Source of the DNA: an uncultured Ruminococcus sp.
GTDB lineage: Bacteria > Bacillota > Clostridia > Oscillospirales > Acutalibacteraceae
NCBI GenBank assembly: GCA_902783815.1
Contig: CACZSM010000267.1
Coordinates: 1 to 10,416 of the forward strand
DNA: 10,416 bases
Direction: 5' to 3'
The notes below the pieces were generated by a model. The model did not search any database. It was not told where the DNA came from and saw only the letters and a program-made list of their open reading frames with translations. Positions 1-6,102 of the stretch are shown piece by piece (within the stretch, counting starts at the first letter, position 1; each line of letters begins with the position of its first letter). The position numbers were made by a program, and so were the translations under genes.

Positions 1-794
1 CTGTACTGCTTGATGCAAGGATACCATATTCAAGCTGTAACCCTGATCTGCGAAGCATTATCAATAATAAGCCAAGACTTGTCATACTTAATAAATGTGA
101 TATGGCTGACCCTGCGCAGACAAAAAAATGGATAAATCTTTTCCGTGAGAAAAATATAGCAGCAATAGCTCTTGACTGTAAAACAGGCAAGGGCTTAAAT
201 GCTTTTATTCCGACAGTTCGCACTGTGCTTTCAGACAGGATAAAATCATGGGAATCAAAGGGAATGACAGGCAGAACGATAAAAGTAATGGTAGTTGGAA
301 TACCGAATGTCGGGAAATCGTCATTTATAAACCGTATGTCAAAGCAGAACAGGGCAAAAACTGAGGACAGACCCGGCGTTACAAGGGGTAATCAGTGGTA
401 CTCTATAGGCAAGGGCTTTGATCTGCTTGATACTCCCGGAGTACTGTGGCCAAAATTCGATGATCCGGCTGTCGGAGAAAAACTGGCATTTATAGGCTCG
501 GTAAAGGATGATGTCATTGATACGGAAACTCTTTGCTGTAGGCTTTTAGGCTATCTGCAAAATGAATTCCCTGATGCTGTATGCGGAAGATATAAGCTCT
601 TACGGGATGAGATCGCAGATAAAACGGATCATGAAATACTTGAAATGATCGGCAGAAAAAGAGGTATGCTCATATCCGGAGGAGAGGTCGATACAGAAAG
701 GGCTGCTGCGGTAATTCTGGACGAATTCCGTGGAGGTCTGCTCGGTAAGATGACTTTTGATAAAGCGGAGGATCATAAAGATGTTAGAATTTGA
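1..794 (+). CDS. rbgA: Ribosome biogenesis GTPase RbgA (YlqF), 5' end outside window
   Basis: RbgA is a circularly permuted GTPase that acts late in assembly of the 50S ribosomal subunit. The frame is open from position 3, well before the first internal ATG at 102. The upstream codons read as RbgA (LLDARIPYSS, then the G4 motif NKCD at 90..101), so the true start lies before the window. After G4 come a G5-like segment (ALDCKTGKG), the P-loop GIPNVGKSS (from 297), a G2 region (RPGVTRG) and G3 DTPG (429..440) followed by VLWPKF, which is typical of RbgA. The order G4-G5-G1-G2-G3 is the permuted arrangement of the YlqF/YawG group. The visible part is 263 residues; B. subtilis RbgA is about 280, so only some 20 residues are missing. 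The end overlaps rnhB by 14 nt. Family assignment is firm. Confidence 0.95.
   Translation, partial: VLLDARIPYSSCNPDLRSIINNKPRLVILNKCDMADPAQTKKWINLFREKNIAAIALDCKTGKGLNAFIPTVRTVLSDRIKSWESKGMTGRTIKVMVVGIPNVGKSSFINRMSKQNRAKTEDRPGVTRGNQWYSIGKGFDLLDTPGVLWPKFDDPAVGEKLAFIGSVKDDVIDTETLCCRLLGYLQNEFPDAVCGRYKLLRDEIADKTDHEILEMIGRKRGMLISGGEVDTERAAAVILDEFRGGLLGKMTFDKAEDHKDVRI
767..771 (+). promoter_or_regulatory. Ribosome binding site deciding the rnhB start
   Basis: GGAGG ends 9 nt before the ATG at 781. It favours that ATG over an in-frame TTG at 757, which has no Shine-Dalgarno sequence and would put the GGAGG inside the coding region. The site lies within the end of rbgA, so rnhB translation is probably coupled to it. 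Confidence 0.7.
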
Positions 795-1404
795 AAAGAT
801 GTACCGTGAACAGGGCTATAAAGCTATATGCGGTGTGGATGAAGCCGGAAGAGGTCCGCTTGCAGGACCCGTATTTGCGGCAGCTGTTATTCTTCCGGAA
901 AATATGATAATTGAAGGAGTTACGGACTCTAAAAAGCTGAGTGAAAAAAAGCGTGAGCAGCTTTTTGATGAGATAAAGGAAAAGGCGCTTGCTTTTTGCG
1001 TTGCAAGCGCATCTGTAGAGGAAATTGAAAGAATGAATATATTACAGGCAGATATGCTTGCTATGAAAAGAGCTGTCGAGGGCTTGCAGATGAAAGCGGA
1101 TTTTGCAATGATAGACGGCAATAAAACACCTGTTCTTGAAATACCTGCAACGGCTATTGTAAAGGGAGATTCAAAATCTGAATCAATTGCTGCAGCGTCT
1201 ATACTTGCAAAGGTGAGCAGGGACAGACTTATGAAAGAACTTGCCGTCAGGTATCCGGAGTATGGCTTTGAAAAGCATAAGGGCTACGGGACAAAGGCTC
1301 ATACAGAGGCTATTCTGAAATATGGTCCATGTGAGATACACCGTATGTCGTTCCTGAAAAAGATATTGGCAGGTGTTGAGTATGGCGGAAAGAGCAAAAA
1401 ATAA
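781..1404 (+). CDS. rnhB: Ribonuclease HII
   Basis: RNase HII cuts the RNA strand of RNA:DNA hybrids and removes single ribonucleotides misincorporated into DNA, in the cytoplasm. The 207-residue product is the usual size. The signature GVDEAGRGPLAGPV begins at residue 18 and carries the first two acidic active-site residues (D20, E21). The next carboxylates are D112 in MIDGN and D148 in AKVSRDR. The segment TDSKKLSEKKR (about 48-58) and a C-terminal HKGYGTKAH segment are also typical of RnhB. The start at 781 rests on a good GGAGG and on alignment of the N-terminus with the family. It overlaps rbgA by 14 nt and the following yraN by 23 nt, so the three genes are almost certainly cotranscribed. 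The rbgA-rnhB order is also found in Bacillus. Confidence 0.96.
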   Translation: MLEFEKMYREQGYKAICGVDEAGRGPLAGPVFAAAVILPENMIIEGVTDSKKLSEKKREQLFDEIKEKALAFCVASASVEEIERMNILQADMLAMKRAVEGLQMKADFAMIDGNKTPVLEIPATAIVKGDSKSESIAAASILAKVSRDRLMKELAVRYPEYGFEKHKGYGTKAHTEAILKYGPCEIHRMSFLKKILAGVEYGGKSKK

Positions 1405-1780
1405 GGTTATCGGAAAAATGGGTGAAAATGTCGCTGCAGGTTATCTGAAAAATAACGGGTATGAAATAATTGATAGAAATTACTCGGCTCGCTGCGGTGA
1501 AATAGACATAATTGCCGCAGACAGTAAATATCTTATTTTTGTAGAGGTCAAAACAAGGTCTTTGAATTCTTTGGACAGACCTTGCAAATGGGTCGATAAA
1601 AACAAGCAGAGAAAGATAATCAAGACTACTTTACTTTATCTTTGCAACAATAAGGATGTGAAGGGCAACCGGATGATACGCTTCGATGTTATAGAGGTCG
1701 TTTATGATAATGTAACTAAAAGCGTTATAGATATCAACCACCTGAAAGGCGCTTTCGATGCGACCGGAGTGCCACACTAA
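1382..1780 (+). CDS. UPF0102 / YraN family putative endonuclease
   Basis: This 132-residue protein belongs to the YraN (UPF0102) family. Members have a Holliday-junction-resolvase-like restriction-endonuclease fold, but their physiological role is unsettled. The PD-(D/E)XK-type residues are visible: E15 in GKMGENVAAGYL, D42 in CGEIDIIA, and E55 and K57 in VEVKTR. The length matches the family (about 115-130). I chose the ATG at 1382, with AGGTG six nt upstream. A GTG at 1373 is in frame and would add three residues. The gene begins inside rnhB, consistent with translational coupling. The pairing with rnhB suggests, by inference only, a shared role in nucleic acid maintenance. YraN genes are often found near rnhB in bacteria. 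Confidence 0.9.
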   Translation: MAERAKNKVIGKMGENVAAGYLKNNGYEIIDRNYSARCGEIDIIAADSKYLIFVEVKTRSLNSLDRPCKWVDKNKQRKIIKTTLLYLCNNKDVKGNRMIRFDVIEVVYDNVTKSVIDINHLKGAFDATGVPH

Positions 1781-1801
1781 TATGATTAATCTTTGATATG
1801 T

Positions 1802-1807
1802 GAGGAA
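1802..1807 (+). promoter_or_regulatory. Ribosome binding site deciding the flavoprotein start
   Basis: GAGGAA lies 6 nt before the ATG at 1814. It selects that start over an in-frame TTG at 1793, whose reading would include the Shine-Dalgarno sequence as codons. Confidence 0.65.
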
Positions 1808-1813
1808 GAAAAT

Positions 1814-2509
1814 ATGAAGGTAGTTGTAATATATGGACAGGATCATAAAGGCTCAACATACCATATAGCACACGAAATAGCCCGTAAGACAGGCGGTGAT
1901 ATTACTGAATTCTTCTTGCCGAGGGATTTCAGAGAAATGTGCTGCGGATGTACACAGTGCTTTGTAAAGGGTGAGGAAAAATGTCCTCACTACCAGAAAC
2001 TGCTGCCGATAACAAGGGCTATTGATGAATCTGATGTTATAATTCTTGCAAGTCCTGTGTATGTGTTCCATGCGACAGGCGCTATGAAATCTCTGCTCGA
2101 CCACTATGGATATCGCTGGATGCCTCACAGACCTGAACAACTGATGTTCAGCAAACAGGGAGTTTGTGTAAGTACAGCGGCAGGAGCAGGAATGAACAGC
2201 GCTATAAAGGATATGGCGGACAGCTTGTCCTATTGGGGAGTTGCAAAAATATACAAGTATGGTGTCGCAGTTGCAGCTGTTGACTGGGATAGTGTCAGCG
2301 ATAAGAAGAAAAAAACAATAGATAAGGCTGCTTCTTCGATTGCTTCGGAACTTGTCAGAAGGAATGGAAAAGTAAAACCTGGTTTTAAAACAAAATTTCT
2401 TTTTTCTATTATGCGTATGATGCAAAAAAATGGCTTTAATCTGAAAAAGGATATGGAATACTGGAATGAAAAGGGCTGGACAGGAAGTAAACGCCCGTGG
2501 ATCAACTGA
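1814..2509 (+). CDS. Flavodoxin-fold NAD(P)H-dependent oxidoreductase
   Basis: The product is a 231-residue flavodoxin-like protein of the NADPH-dependent FMN reductase / iron-sulfur-flavoprotein-like superfamily. It probably binds FMN and transfers electrons from NAD(P)H; the acceptor cannot be told. The N-terminus is a beta strand (MKVVVIYG) leading into the phosphate-binding loop HKGSTYHIA (residues 11-19). A cysteine-rich CCGCTQC follows (C43, C44, C46, C49) with C57 in EKCPHY. This is the usual position of the cysteine motif in such proteins, but the spacing alone does not prove an Fe-S cluster. The segment ILASPVYVFHATGAMKSLLD (residues 76-95) matches the second flavin-contacting loop. 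The C-terminus (residues 185-231) is basic and aromatic, ending KRPWIN, and could be a separate cap. It sits 33 nt after yraN and 29 nt before the dipeptidase gene, on the same strand. Confidence 0.85.
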   Translation: MKVVVIYGQDHKGSTYHIAHEIARKTGGDITEFFLPRDFREMCCGCTQCFVKGEEKCPHYQKLLPITRAIDESDVIILASPVYVFHATGAMKSLLDHYGYRWMPHRPEQLMFSKQGVCVSTAAGAGMNSAIKDMADSLSYWGVAKIYKYGVAVAAVDWDSVSDKKKKTIDKAASSIASELVRRNGKVKPGFKTKFLFSIMRMMQKNGFNLKKDMEYWNEKGWTGSKRPWIN

Positions 2510-2528
2510 CAGAGGATTTTATCAGCGT

Positions 2529-2534
2529 AGGAGG
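2529..2534 (+). promoter_or_regulatory. Ribosome binding site deciding the dipeptidase start
   Basis: AGGAGG stands 4 nt before the ATG at 2539, a slightly short spacing. It makes 2539 the start rather than the in-frame ATG at 2497, which lies inside the preceding gene and would add 14 residues unlike the family. Confidence 0.7.
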
Positions 2535-2538
2535 AAAT

Positions 2539-3465
2539 ATGAGGCTTTTTGATTTGCACTGCGATACCTTGTATCGCGCCTTTACGGAACAAAGTACACT
2601 TTTTAATGATGAATTCCATATATCATTCAATAAATCCTCCGGAATTTCACCATATATTCAATGTCTTGCTATATGGATCCCGGATGAATACCGTGGAAAA
2701 GATGCTGTGGCTCTTTTTGACGGGTGTGTCGCAAAGCTGAAAGAACAGCTTGAGGCATCTTCAATTGTATGGTGCAGGTCTGCGGATGATATTGAATTCG
2801 TTTCAAAAAATCATAGACAGGGTATTATCCTGACTGTCGAAAGCGGCGCTGCCCTTGCTGGCGATCTCCACAGAATAACTGAATTGTATGATATCGGCGT
2901 GAGAATGATGACCCTTACCTGGAACGGCTCAAATGAACTTGGAGACGGTATCGGCATTACGGAAAACGGCGGTCTTTCGGAATTCGGAAGAATGGCTGTA
3001 CATGAAATGGAAAAAACAGGAATTATTGTAGATATATCTCATGCAGGTGAAAAACTTTTCTGGGATGTCGAGAGTATCGCAGAAAAACCATTCGTGGCTT
3101 CACATTCCAATGCAAGATCCATTACTCCCCACAGAAGAAATCTTATGGATGAACAAATTACTGCTCTTGTACAACATAAGGGTCTTATTGGTCTTAATTA
3201 TTGTGTGGATTTTTTGAATAAAGACAAGACAAAAGCAAAAATGTGTGATATAATAGATCATGCCGGATATTTTATTGAATATGGCGCTGGCTCGGCGCTT
3301 GCTATGGGCGCTGATTTCGACGGAGCAGATATCCCCTCTGATATGCGTGGGATAGAATCTGTGGAGGAATTGTACAGGCTGTTTGTAAAAAGATTCGGCG
3401 AGAACATCACTAATGATATATTTTTCGGCAACGCTTTCAGATTCTTTACCGAAAATCTGAAATGA
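2539..3465 (+). CDS. Membrane-dipeptidase-like zinc peptidase, family M19
   Basis: This 308-residue enzyme belongs to peptidase family M19 (renal/membrane dipeptidase), which hydrolyses dipeptides at a two-zinc site within a TIM barrel. The metal ligands are all visible: H7 and D9 in LHCDT, the bridging E101 in TVESGAAL, H168 in ISHAGE and H189 in SHSNARS. The acidic D259 in GADFDG follows, and SNARSITPHRRNL (190-202) is strongly diagnostic. The segment LTWNGSNELGDG is the bacterial version of the substrate loop. No signal peptide or membrane segment is seen, so unlike the GPI-anchored mammalian enzyme this one is probably cytoplasmic. Its likely job is salvage of peptides, possibly including D-residue dipeptides, but the substrate is not determined by sequence. 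It is followed by thrC after 47 nt. Confidence 0.93.
   Translation: MRLFDLHCDTLYRAFTEQSTLFNDEFHISFNKSSGISPYIQCLAIWIPDEYRGKDAVALFDGCVAKLKEQLEASSIVWCRSADDIEFVSKNHRQGIILTVESGAALAGDLHRITELYDIGVRMMTLTWNGSNELGDGIGITENGGLSEFGRMAVHEMEKTGIIVDISHAGEKLFWDVESIAEKPFVASHSNARSITPHRRNLMDEQITALVQHKGLIGLNYCVDFLNKDKTKAKMCDIIDHAGYFIEYGAGSALAMGADFDGADIPSDMRGIESVEELYRLFVKRFGENITNDIFFGNAFRFFTENLK
3435..3462 (+). other. Hairpin ending at the stop codon of the dipeptidase gene
   Basis: TTTCAGATT (3435..3443) is exactly complementary to AATCTGAAA (3454..3462), leaving a 10-nt loop, and the stop codon begins at 3463. No T-run follows, so it is not an intrinsic terminator. It could be an RNA processing or stabilising structure between the dipeptidase and thrC, or simply chance within AT-rich coding sequence. 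Confidence 0.25.
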
Positions 3466-3512
3466 CCGATTAATATAGACCAGAAATATCTGAAAGAAAG
3501 AAGGAAATGTAA

Positions 3513-5018
3513 ATGAATTACAACAGTACAAGAAACAAAAATAAGGTGGTAACCGCTTCTCAGGCTATCGCTCAGGGTATCTCTGATGAGGGCGGACTTT
3601 TTGTACCGCAGGAGCTTCCTTCGTATTCCATGGAGGATATAAAGGCACTCTCAGCTGTTGACTACAGGGGAAGAGCTAAAAAAATAATGGGCGACTTCCT
3701 TTCTGATTTTACAGAACAGGAGATCAGTGAAAGTGTTGACGCTGCCTATACAGCTGAAAAATTCGGCTCGGATAACCCCTGTCCTATCTCTTATATTGAA
3801 AGCGGCAGCAGCAAAATGGCTCTGCTGGAGCTTTGGCACGGCCCGACATCCGCTTTTAAGGATATGGCTTTGCAGATACTCCCTCACCTTCTTACTAAAT
3901 CCGTAAAGAAAACTTACAGCGGCAAAGAGGCTGTTATACTCGTTGCAACAAGCGGCGATACCGGAAAGGCTGCTCTTGAGGGCTTTAAGGATGTTGACGG
4001 TACTAAAATAATGGTTTTCTATCCCGTTGACGGTGTGTCACCTATGCAAAAAAGACAAATGGCTACTCAGAAGGGTAATAATGTAAGCGTTGTTGCAATA
4101 AAGGGTAATTTCGATGACGCTCAGACCGGTGTTAAAAAGATTTTTACAAATACTCAGATCAAGGAAAAACTTGCTGAAAATAATATGCTGTTTTCAAGCG
4201 CTAACTCTATTAACTGGGGCAGACTCCTTCCTCAGATCGTTTATTACTTCTCCGCTTACTGCGATATGGTAAATGAGGGTAAAATAGCATTGGGCGATCC
4301 TGTTAATGTTTGCGTTCCTACAGGAAACTTCGGCAATATTCTGGCTGCTTTCTATGGTATGAAAATGGGTCTGCCGATAAAGAAATTTATCTGCGCTTCA
4401 AATTCAAATAATGTCCTTACAGACTTTATTAAAACTGGTACCTACAATAAAAACAGAAACTTCTATACTACTATTTCTCCGTCAATGGATATACTTGTTT
4501 CAAGTAACCTTGAAAGACTGCTCTATCACCTTACAGACGGTGACGCTGAAAAAGTGTCATCCTGGATGAAAGAACTCAGCGAAAACGGCTCATATACAGT
4601 TGATGATGCCGTTAAGGCAAAATTACAGGAGCTTTTCTGCGGCGGCTTCTGCGATGACGATAATACAAAGAAAACTATCGGTTCACTGTACGAAAATGAA
4701 AACTACCTCTCAGATACACATACTGCTGTTGCTGTAAATGTGTATGAACAGTATGTAGGCACAACAAATGATACCACTCCTACAATTATCGCTTCAACTG
4801 CAAGCCCCTACAAATTCGCTAAGTCAGTGCTTTCAGCAGTAAGCAGCGATAAGCTCCCGGAGGATGAATTCGCCGCTGTTGAAGAACTTTCTGCAAAAAC
4901 AAAAACTACTGTGCCTGCTCCGCTGGCGGCTCTTAAAAATGCTGAGGAAAGATTCAGCTTTTCCTGCGAGGTCGATGAAATGCCGCAGACAGTCCTCAGT
5001 GGTCTGAAAATAGTTTGA
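3513..5018 (+). CDS. thrC: Threonine synthase
   Basis: Threonine synthase converts O-phosphohomoserine to threonine with pyridoxal phosphate, the last step of threonine biosynthesis. The 501-residue product has the Thr_synth_N region first (VTASQAIAQGISDEGGLFVP, from residue 12). The PLP-binding Schiff-base lysine K116 lies in HGPTSAFKDMALQ, and the phosphate-cradling glycine loop ATSGDTGKAALEG comes about 30 residues later. PTGNFGNILAAFYGMKMGLP and SPSMDILVSSNLERL are further hallmarks of the fold-type II threonine synthases of the longer type. The ATG at 3513 is preceded by AAGGA with 7-nt spacing. No threonine-rich leader peptide or attenuator is visible in the 47-nt gap upstream. No other thr genes (hom, thrB) are in the window, so the pathway is dispersed here. 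Confidence 0.97.
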   Translation: MNYNSTRNKNKVVTASQAIAQGISDEGGLFVPQELPSYSMEDIKALSAVDYRGRAKKIMGDFLSDFTEQEISESVDAAYTAEKFGSDNPCPISYIESGSSKMALLELWHGPTSAFKDMALQILPHLLTKSVKKTYSGKEAVILVATSGDTGKAALEGFKDVDGTKIMVFYPVDGVSPMQKRQMATQKGNNVSVVAIKGNFDDAQTGVKKIFTNTQIKEKLAENNMLFSSANSINWGRLLPQIVYYFSAYCDMVNEGKIALGDPVNVCVPTGNFGNILAAFYGMKMGLPIKKFICASNSNNVLTDFIKTGTYNKNRNFYTTISPSMDILVSSNLERLLYHLTDGDAEKVSSWMKELSENGSYTVDDAVKAKLQELFCGGFCDDDNTKKTIGSLYENENYLSDTHTAVAVNVYEQYVGTTNDTTPTIIASTASPYKFAKSVLSAVSSDKLPEDEFAAVEELSAKTKTTVPAPLAALKNAEERFSFSCEVDEMPQTVLSGLKIV

Positions 5019-5022
5019 TATT

Positions 5023-5712
5023 ATGGCGGTCTATACTATAGCAGATCTGCATTTGTCTTTCAGTACGGATAAGCCTATGGATGTTTTTAAGGGCTGGGAC
5101 AATTATACGGATCGTTTATATTCAAACTGGCAGAAACTGGTCACTCAGAATGATACGGTCGTGATCGCCGGAGATATATCCTGGGCAATGGATATTAAAG
5201 ATACTTTGAAGGATTTTGATTTTATCAATAAACTGAATGGTAAGAAAATATTTCTCAAGGGTAATCATGACTACTGGTGGACAACTAAATCAAAAATGGA
5301 AAAGTTCCTCGCTCAAAATGGATTTGATACGATATCCATACTGCATAACAATTATTATGTTGCGGACGGTATTGCTTTGTGCGGTTCGAGGGGATGGTTT
5401 TATGATGCCGAAACCGATGCAGATATGAAAGTCCTGCGCCGTGAGGTCGGCAGACTCAGAATGTCTATTGAACCGGCGGTGAAAGCCGGATTTGACCCTA
5501 TCGTATTCCTGCACTATCCCCCTGTGTTTAACAATATGGAGTGCATGGAAATACTGGATGTGCTGAGGGAGTACAATATCCGTAGGTGCTTCTACGGTCA
5601 TATACATGGTGATGGCGCAAAAAGAGCTTTTATTGGTGAATATGAGGGGATATCGTTCCGGCTCATTTCTTGCGACTATCTCAGGTTTATGCCCCTTTCG
5701 GTTCTTTTCTGA
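5023..5712 (+). CDS. Metallophosphoesterase, uncharacterised ~230-residue type
   Basis: This 229-residue protein is a calcineurin-like phosphoesterase with a two-metal site. The motifs occur in order: D8-x-H10 in IADLHL, GD51 in VIAGDISWAMD, GN81H82D in LKGNHDYWW, H164 in VFLHYPP, and GH193-x-H195 in YGHIHGDG. The substrate cannot be inferred. Hydrolysis of a phosphomonoester, phosphodiester or nucleotide is all that the family supports. There is no signal peptide or transmembrane segment, so it is presumably cytoplasmic. The gene begins 4 nt after the thrC stop and has no recognisable Shine-Dalgarno sequence, so it probably relies on ribosomes finishing thrC. It is the last gene before a strong terminator. 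Confidence 0.9.
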   Translation: MAVYTIADLHLSFSTDKPMDVFKGWDNYTDRLYSNWQKLVTQNDTVVIAGDISWAMDIKDTLKDFDFINKLNGKKIFLKGNHDYWWTTKSKMEKFLAQNGFDTISILHNNYYVADGIALCGSRGWFYDAETDADMKVLRREVGRLRMSIEPAVKAGFDPIVFLHYPPVFNNMECMEILDVLREYNIRRCFYGHIHGDGAKRAFIGEYEGISFRLISCDYLRFMPLSVLF

Positions 5713-5725
5713 ATTAAATGATGTG

Positions 5726-5771
5726 GCTCACAGACAAGGAGAGGTTTTCCTCATCTGTGAGCTTTTTCTTT
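5726..5771 (+). terminator. Rho-independent terminator closing the rbgA-to-phosphoesterase run
   Basis: GCTCACAGA (5726..5734) pairs perfectly with TCTGTGAGC (5754..5762), and an inner GAGG-TTTT-CCTC hairpin (5741..5752) stacks within. A T-rich tail follows at once (TTTTTCTTT, 5763..5771). It begins 13 nt after the phosphoesterase stop codon. Confidence 0.92.
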
Positions 5772-5828
5772 AAAGTTAATAGAATGTTATTGATAAAGTA
5801 AAATGTTAAAAGTTAAATGTGATGAATC

Positions 5829-5967
5829 TAATGGTATCTAAAGTGTGTAACCTATGTCAAGAAAGAAAGACCGCGCTCGACTAATTATTTTTTGTTTATT
5901 TAAGAACCGCAAAGCGGCATTGTCAGCGTTGCCGACATGGAGAAATTACCTGACACTTTAACCATTA
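5829..5967. mobile_element. Candidate MITE or deleted insertion-sequence remnant
   Basis: The ends are imperfect inverted repeats. TAATGGT and TAAAGTGT on the left (5829..5835, 5839..5846) are matched by ACACTTTA and ACCATTA on the right (5953..5960, 5961..5967). Further in, GTAA and ATGTC on the left (5847..5850, 5854..5858) correspond, with small gaps, to TTAC and GACAT on the right (5946..5949, 5934..5938). The core is 122 bp, and the interior contains a small CCGC-AAA-GCGG hairpin (5907..5917). There is no transposase reading frame, and no clear target-site duplication outside the repeats. The gapped similarity of the ends resembles a decayed IS pair, in which the two ends are related but not identical. 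Chance in AT-rich DNA is not excluded. Confidence 0.4.
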
Positions 5968-6022
5968 TGTATGTTGATAACCATATTTAAGTTCCAGAAG
6001 TTCAGCAGGAGAAACATTGAGA

Positions 6023-6051
6023 GCGCAGGCACTGCGCGGGTCTTTATTTTT
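6023..6051 (+). other. GC-rich hairpin with T-rich tail just before the trkA promoter
   Basis: GCGCAG (6023..6028) and CTGCGC (6032..6037) form a perfect 6-bp stem with a GCA loop. A T-rich stretch follows from 6041 to 6051, three nt after the stem. It has the form of a short intrinsic terminator that would shield trkA from upstream transcription. It also lies against the -35 region, so an operator role is possible. The stem is short and the tail is interrupted. Confidence 0.35.
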
Positions 6052-6071
6052 TCAAAAAGATGTGTTATAAT
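6043..6071 (+). promoter_or_regulatory. Predicted extended -10 promoter of trkAH
   Basis: A perfect TATAAT (6066..6071) is preceded by TGT, giving the extended -10 form TGnTATAAT. The -35 position (6043..6048, TTTATT) is a poor match, which an extended -10 can compensate. The predicted transcription start near 6078 would leave a leader of about 25 nt before the trkA ATG, too short for a riboswitch. Confidence 0.6.
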
Positions 6072-6089
6072 AAGGATATCAAATAATTC

Positions 6090-6094
6090 GGAGG
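6090..6094 (+). promoter_or_regulatory. Ribosome binding site deciding the trkA start
   Basis: GGAGG is 8 nt before the ATG at 6103. An in-frame ATG at 5971 would add 44 residues unlike TrkA and would run through the promoter and the hairpin, so it is rejected in favour of 6103. Confidence 0.8.
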
Positions 6095-6102
6095 AATGGG
6101 AA

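Noticed and set aside
1853..2425. Long minus-strand open frame of about 190 codons inside the flavoprotein gene
   Set aside because: It lies wholly antisense to a gene with clear flavodoxin motifs, has a Cys/His/Phe-rich composition typical of shadow frames, and has no ribosome binding site or family resemblance.
5790..5818. Possible promoter TTGATA - 17 nt - TTAAAT in the AT-rich spacer
   Set aside because: The -10 is only a partial match, no gene follows closely, and such matches are expected by chance in this AT-rich stretch.
5772..5828. Repeated AAAGTTAA (5772..5779 and 5809..5816)
   Set aside because: There are only two copies of an AT-rich 8-mer 37 nt apart, with no further structure. 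Low complexity is the simpler reading.
5971..6102. In-frame N-terminal extension of trkA
   Set aside because: The 44 codons do not resemble TrkA, and they cover the hairpin and the extended -10 promoter. A strong GGAGG sits correctly for the ATG at 6103.
6072..6102. Riboswitch (for example c-di-AMP) controlling trkAH
   Set aside because: The predicted leader from the extended -10 promoter is only about 25 nt, and no conserved riboswitch core is visible upstream.
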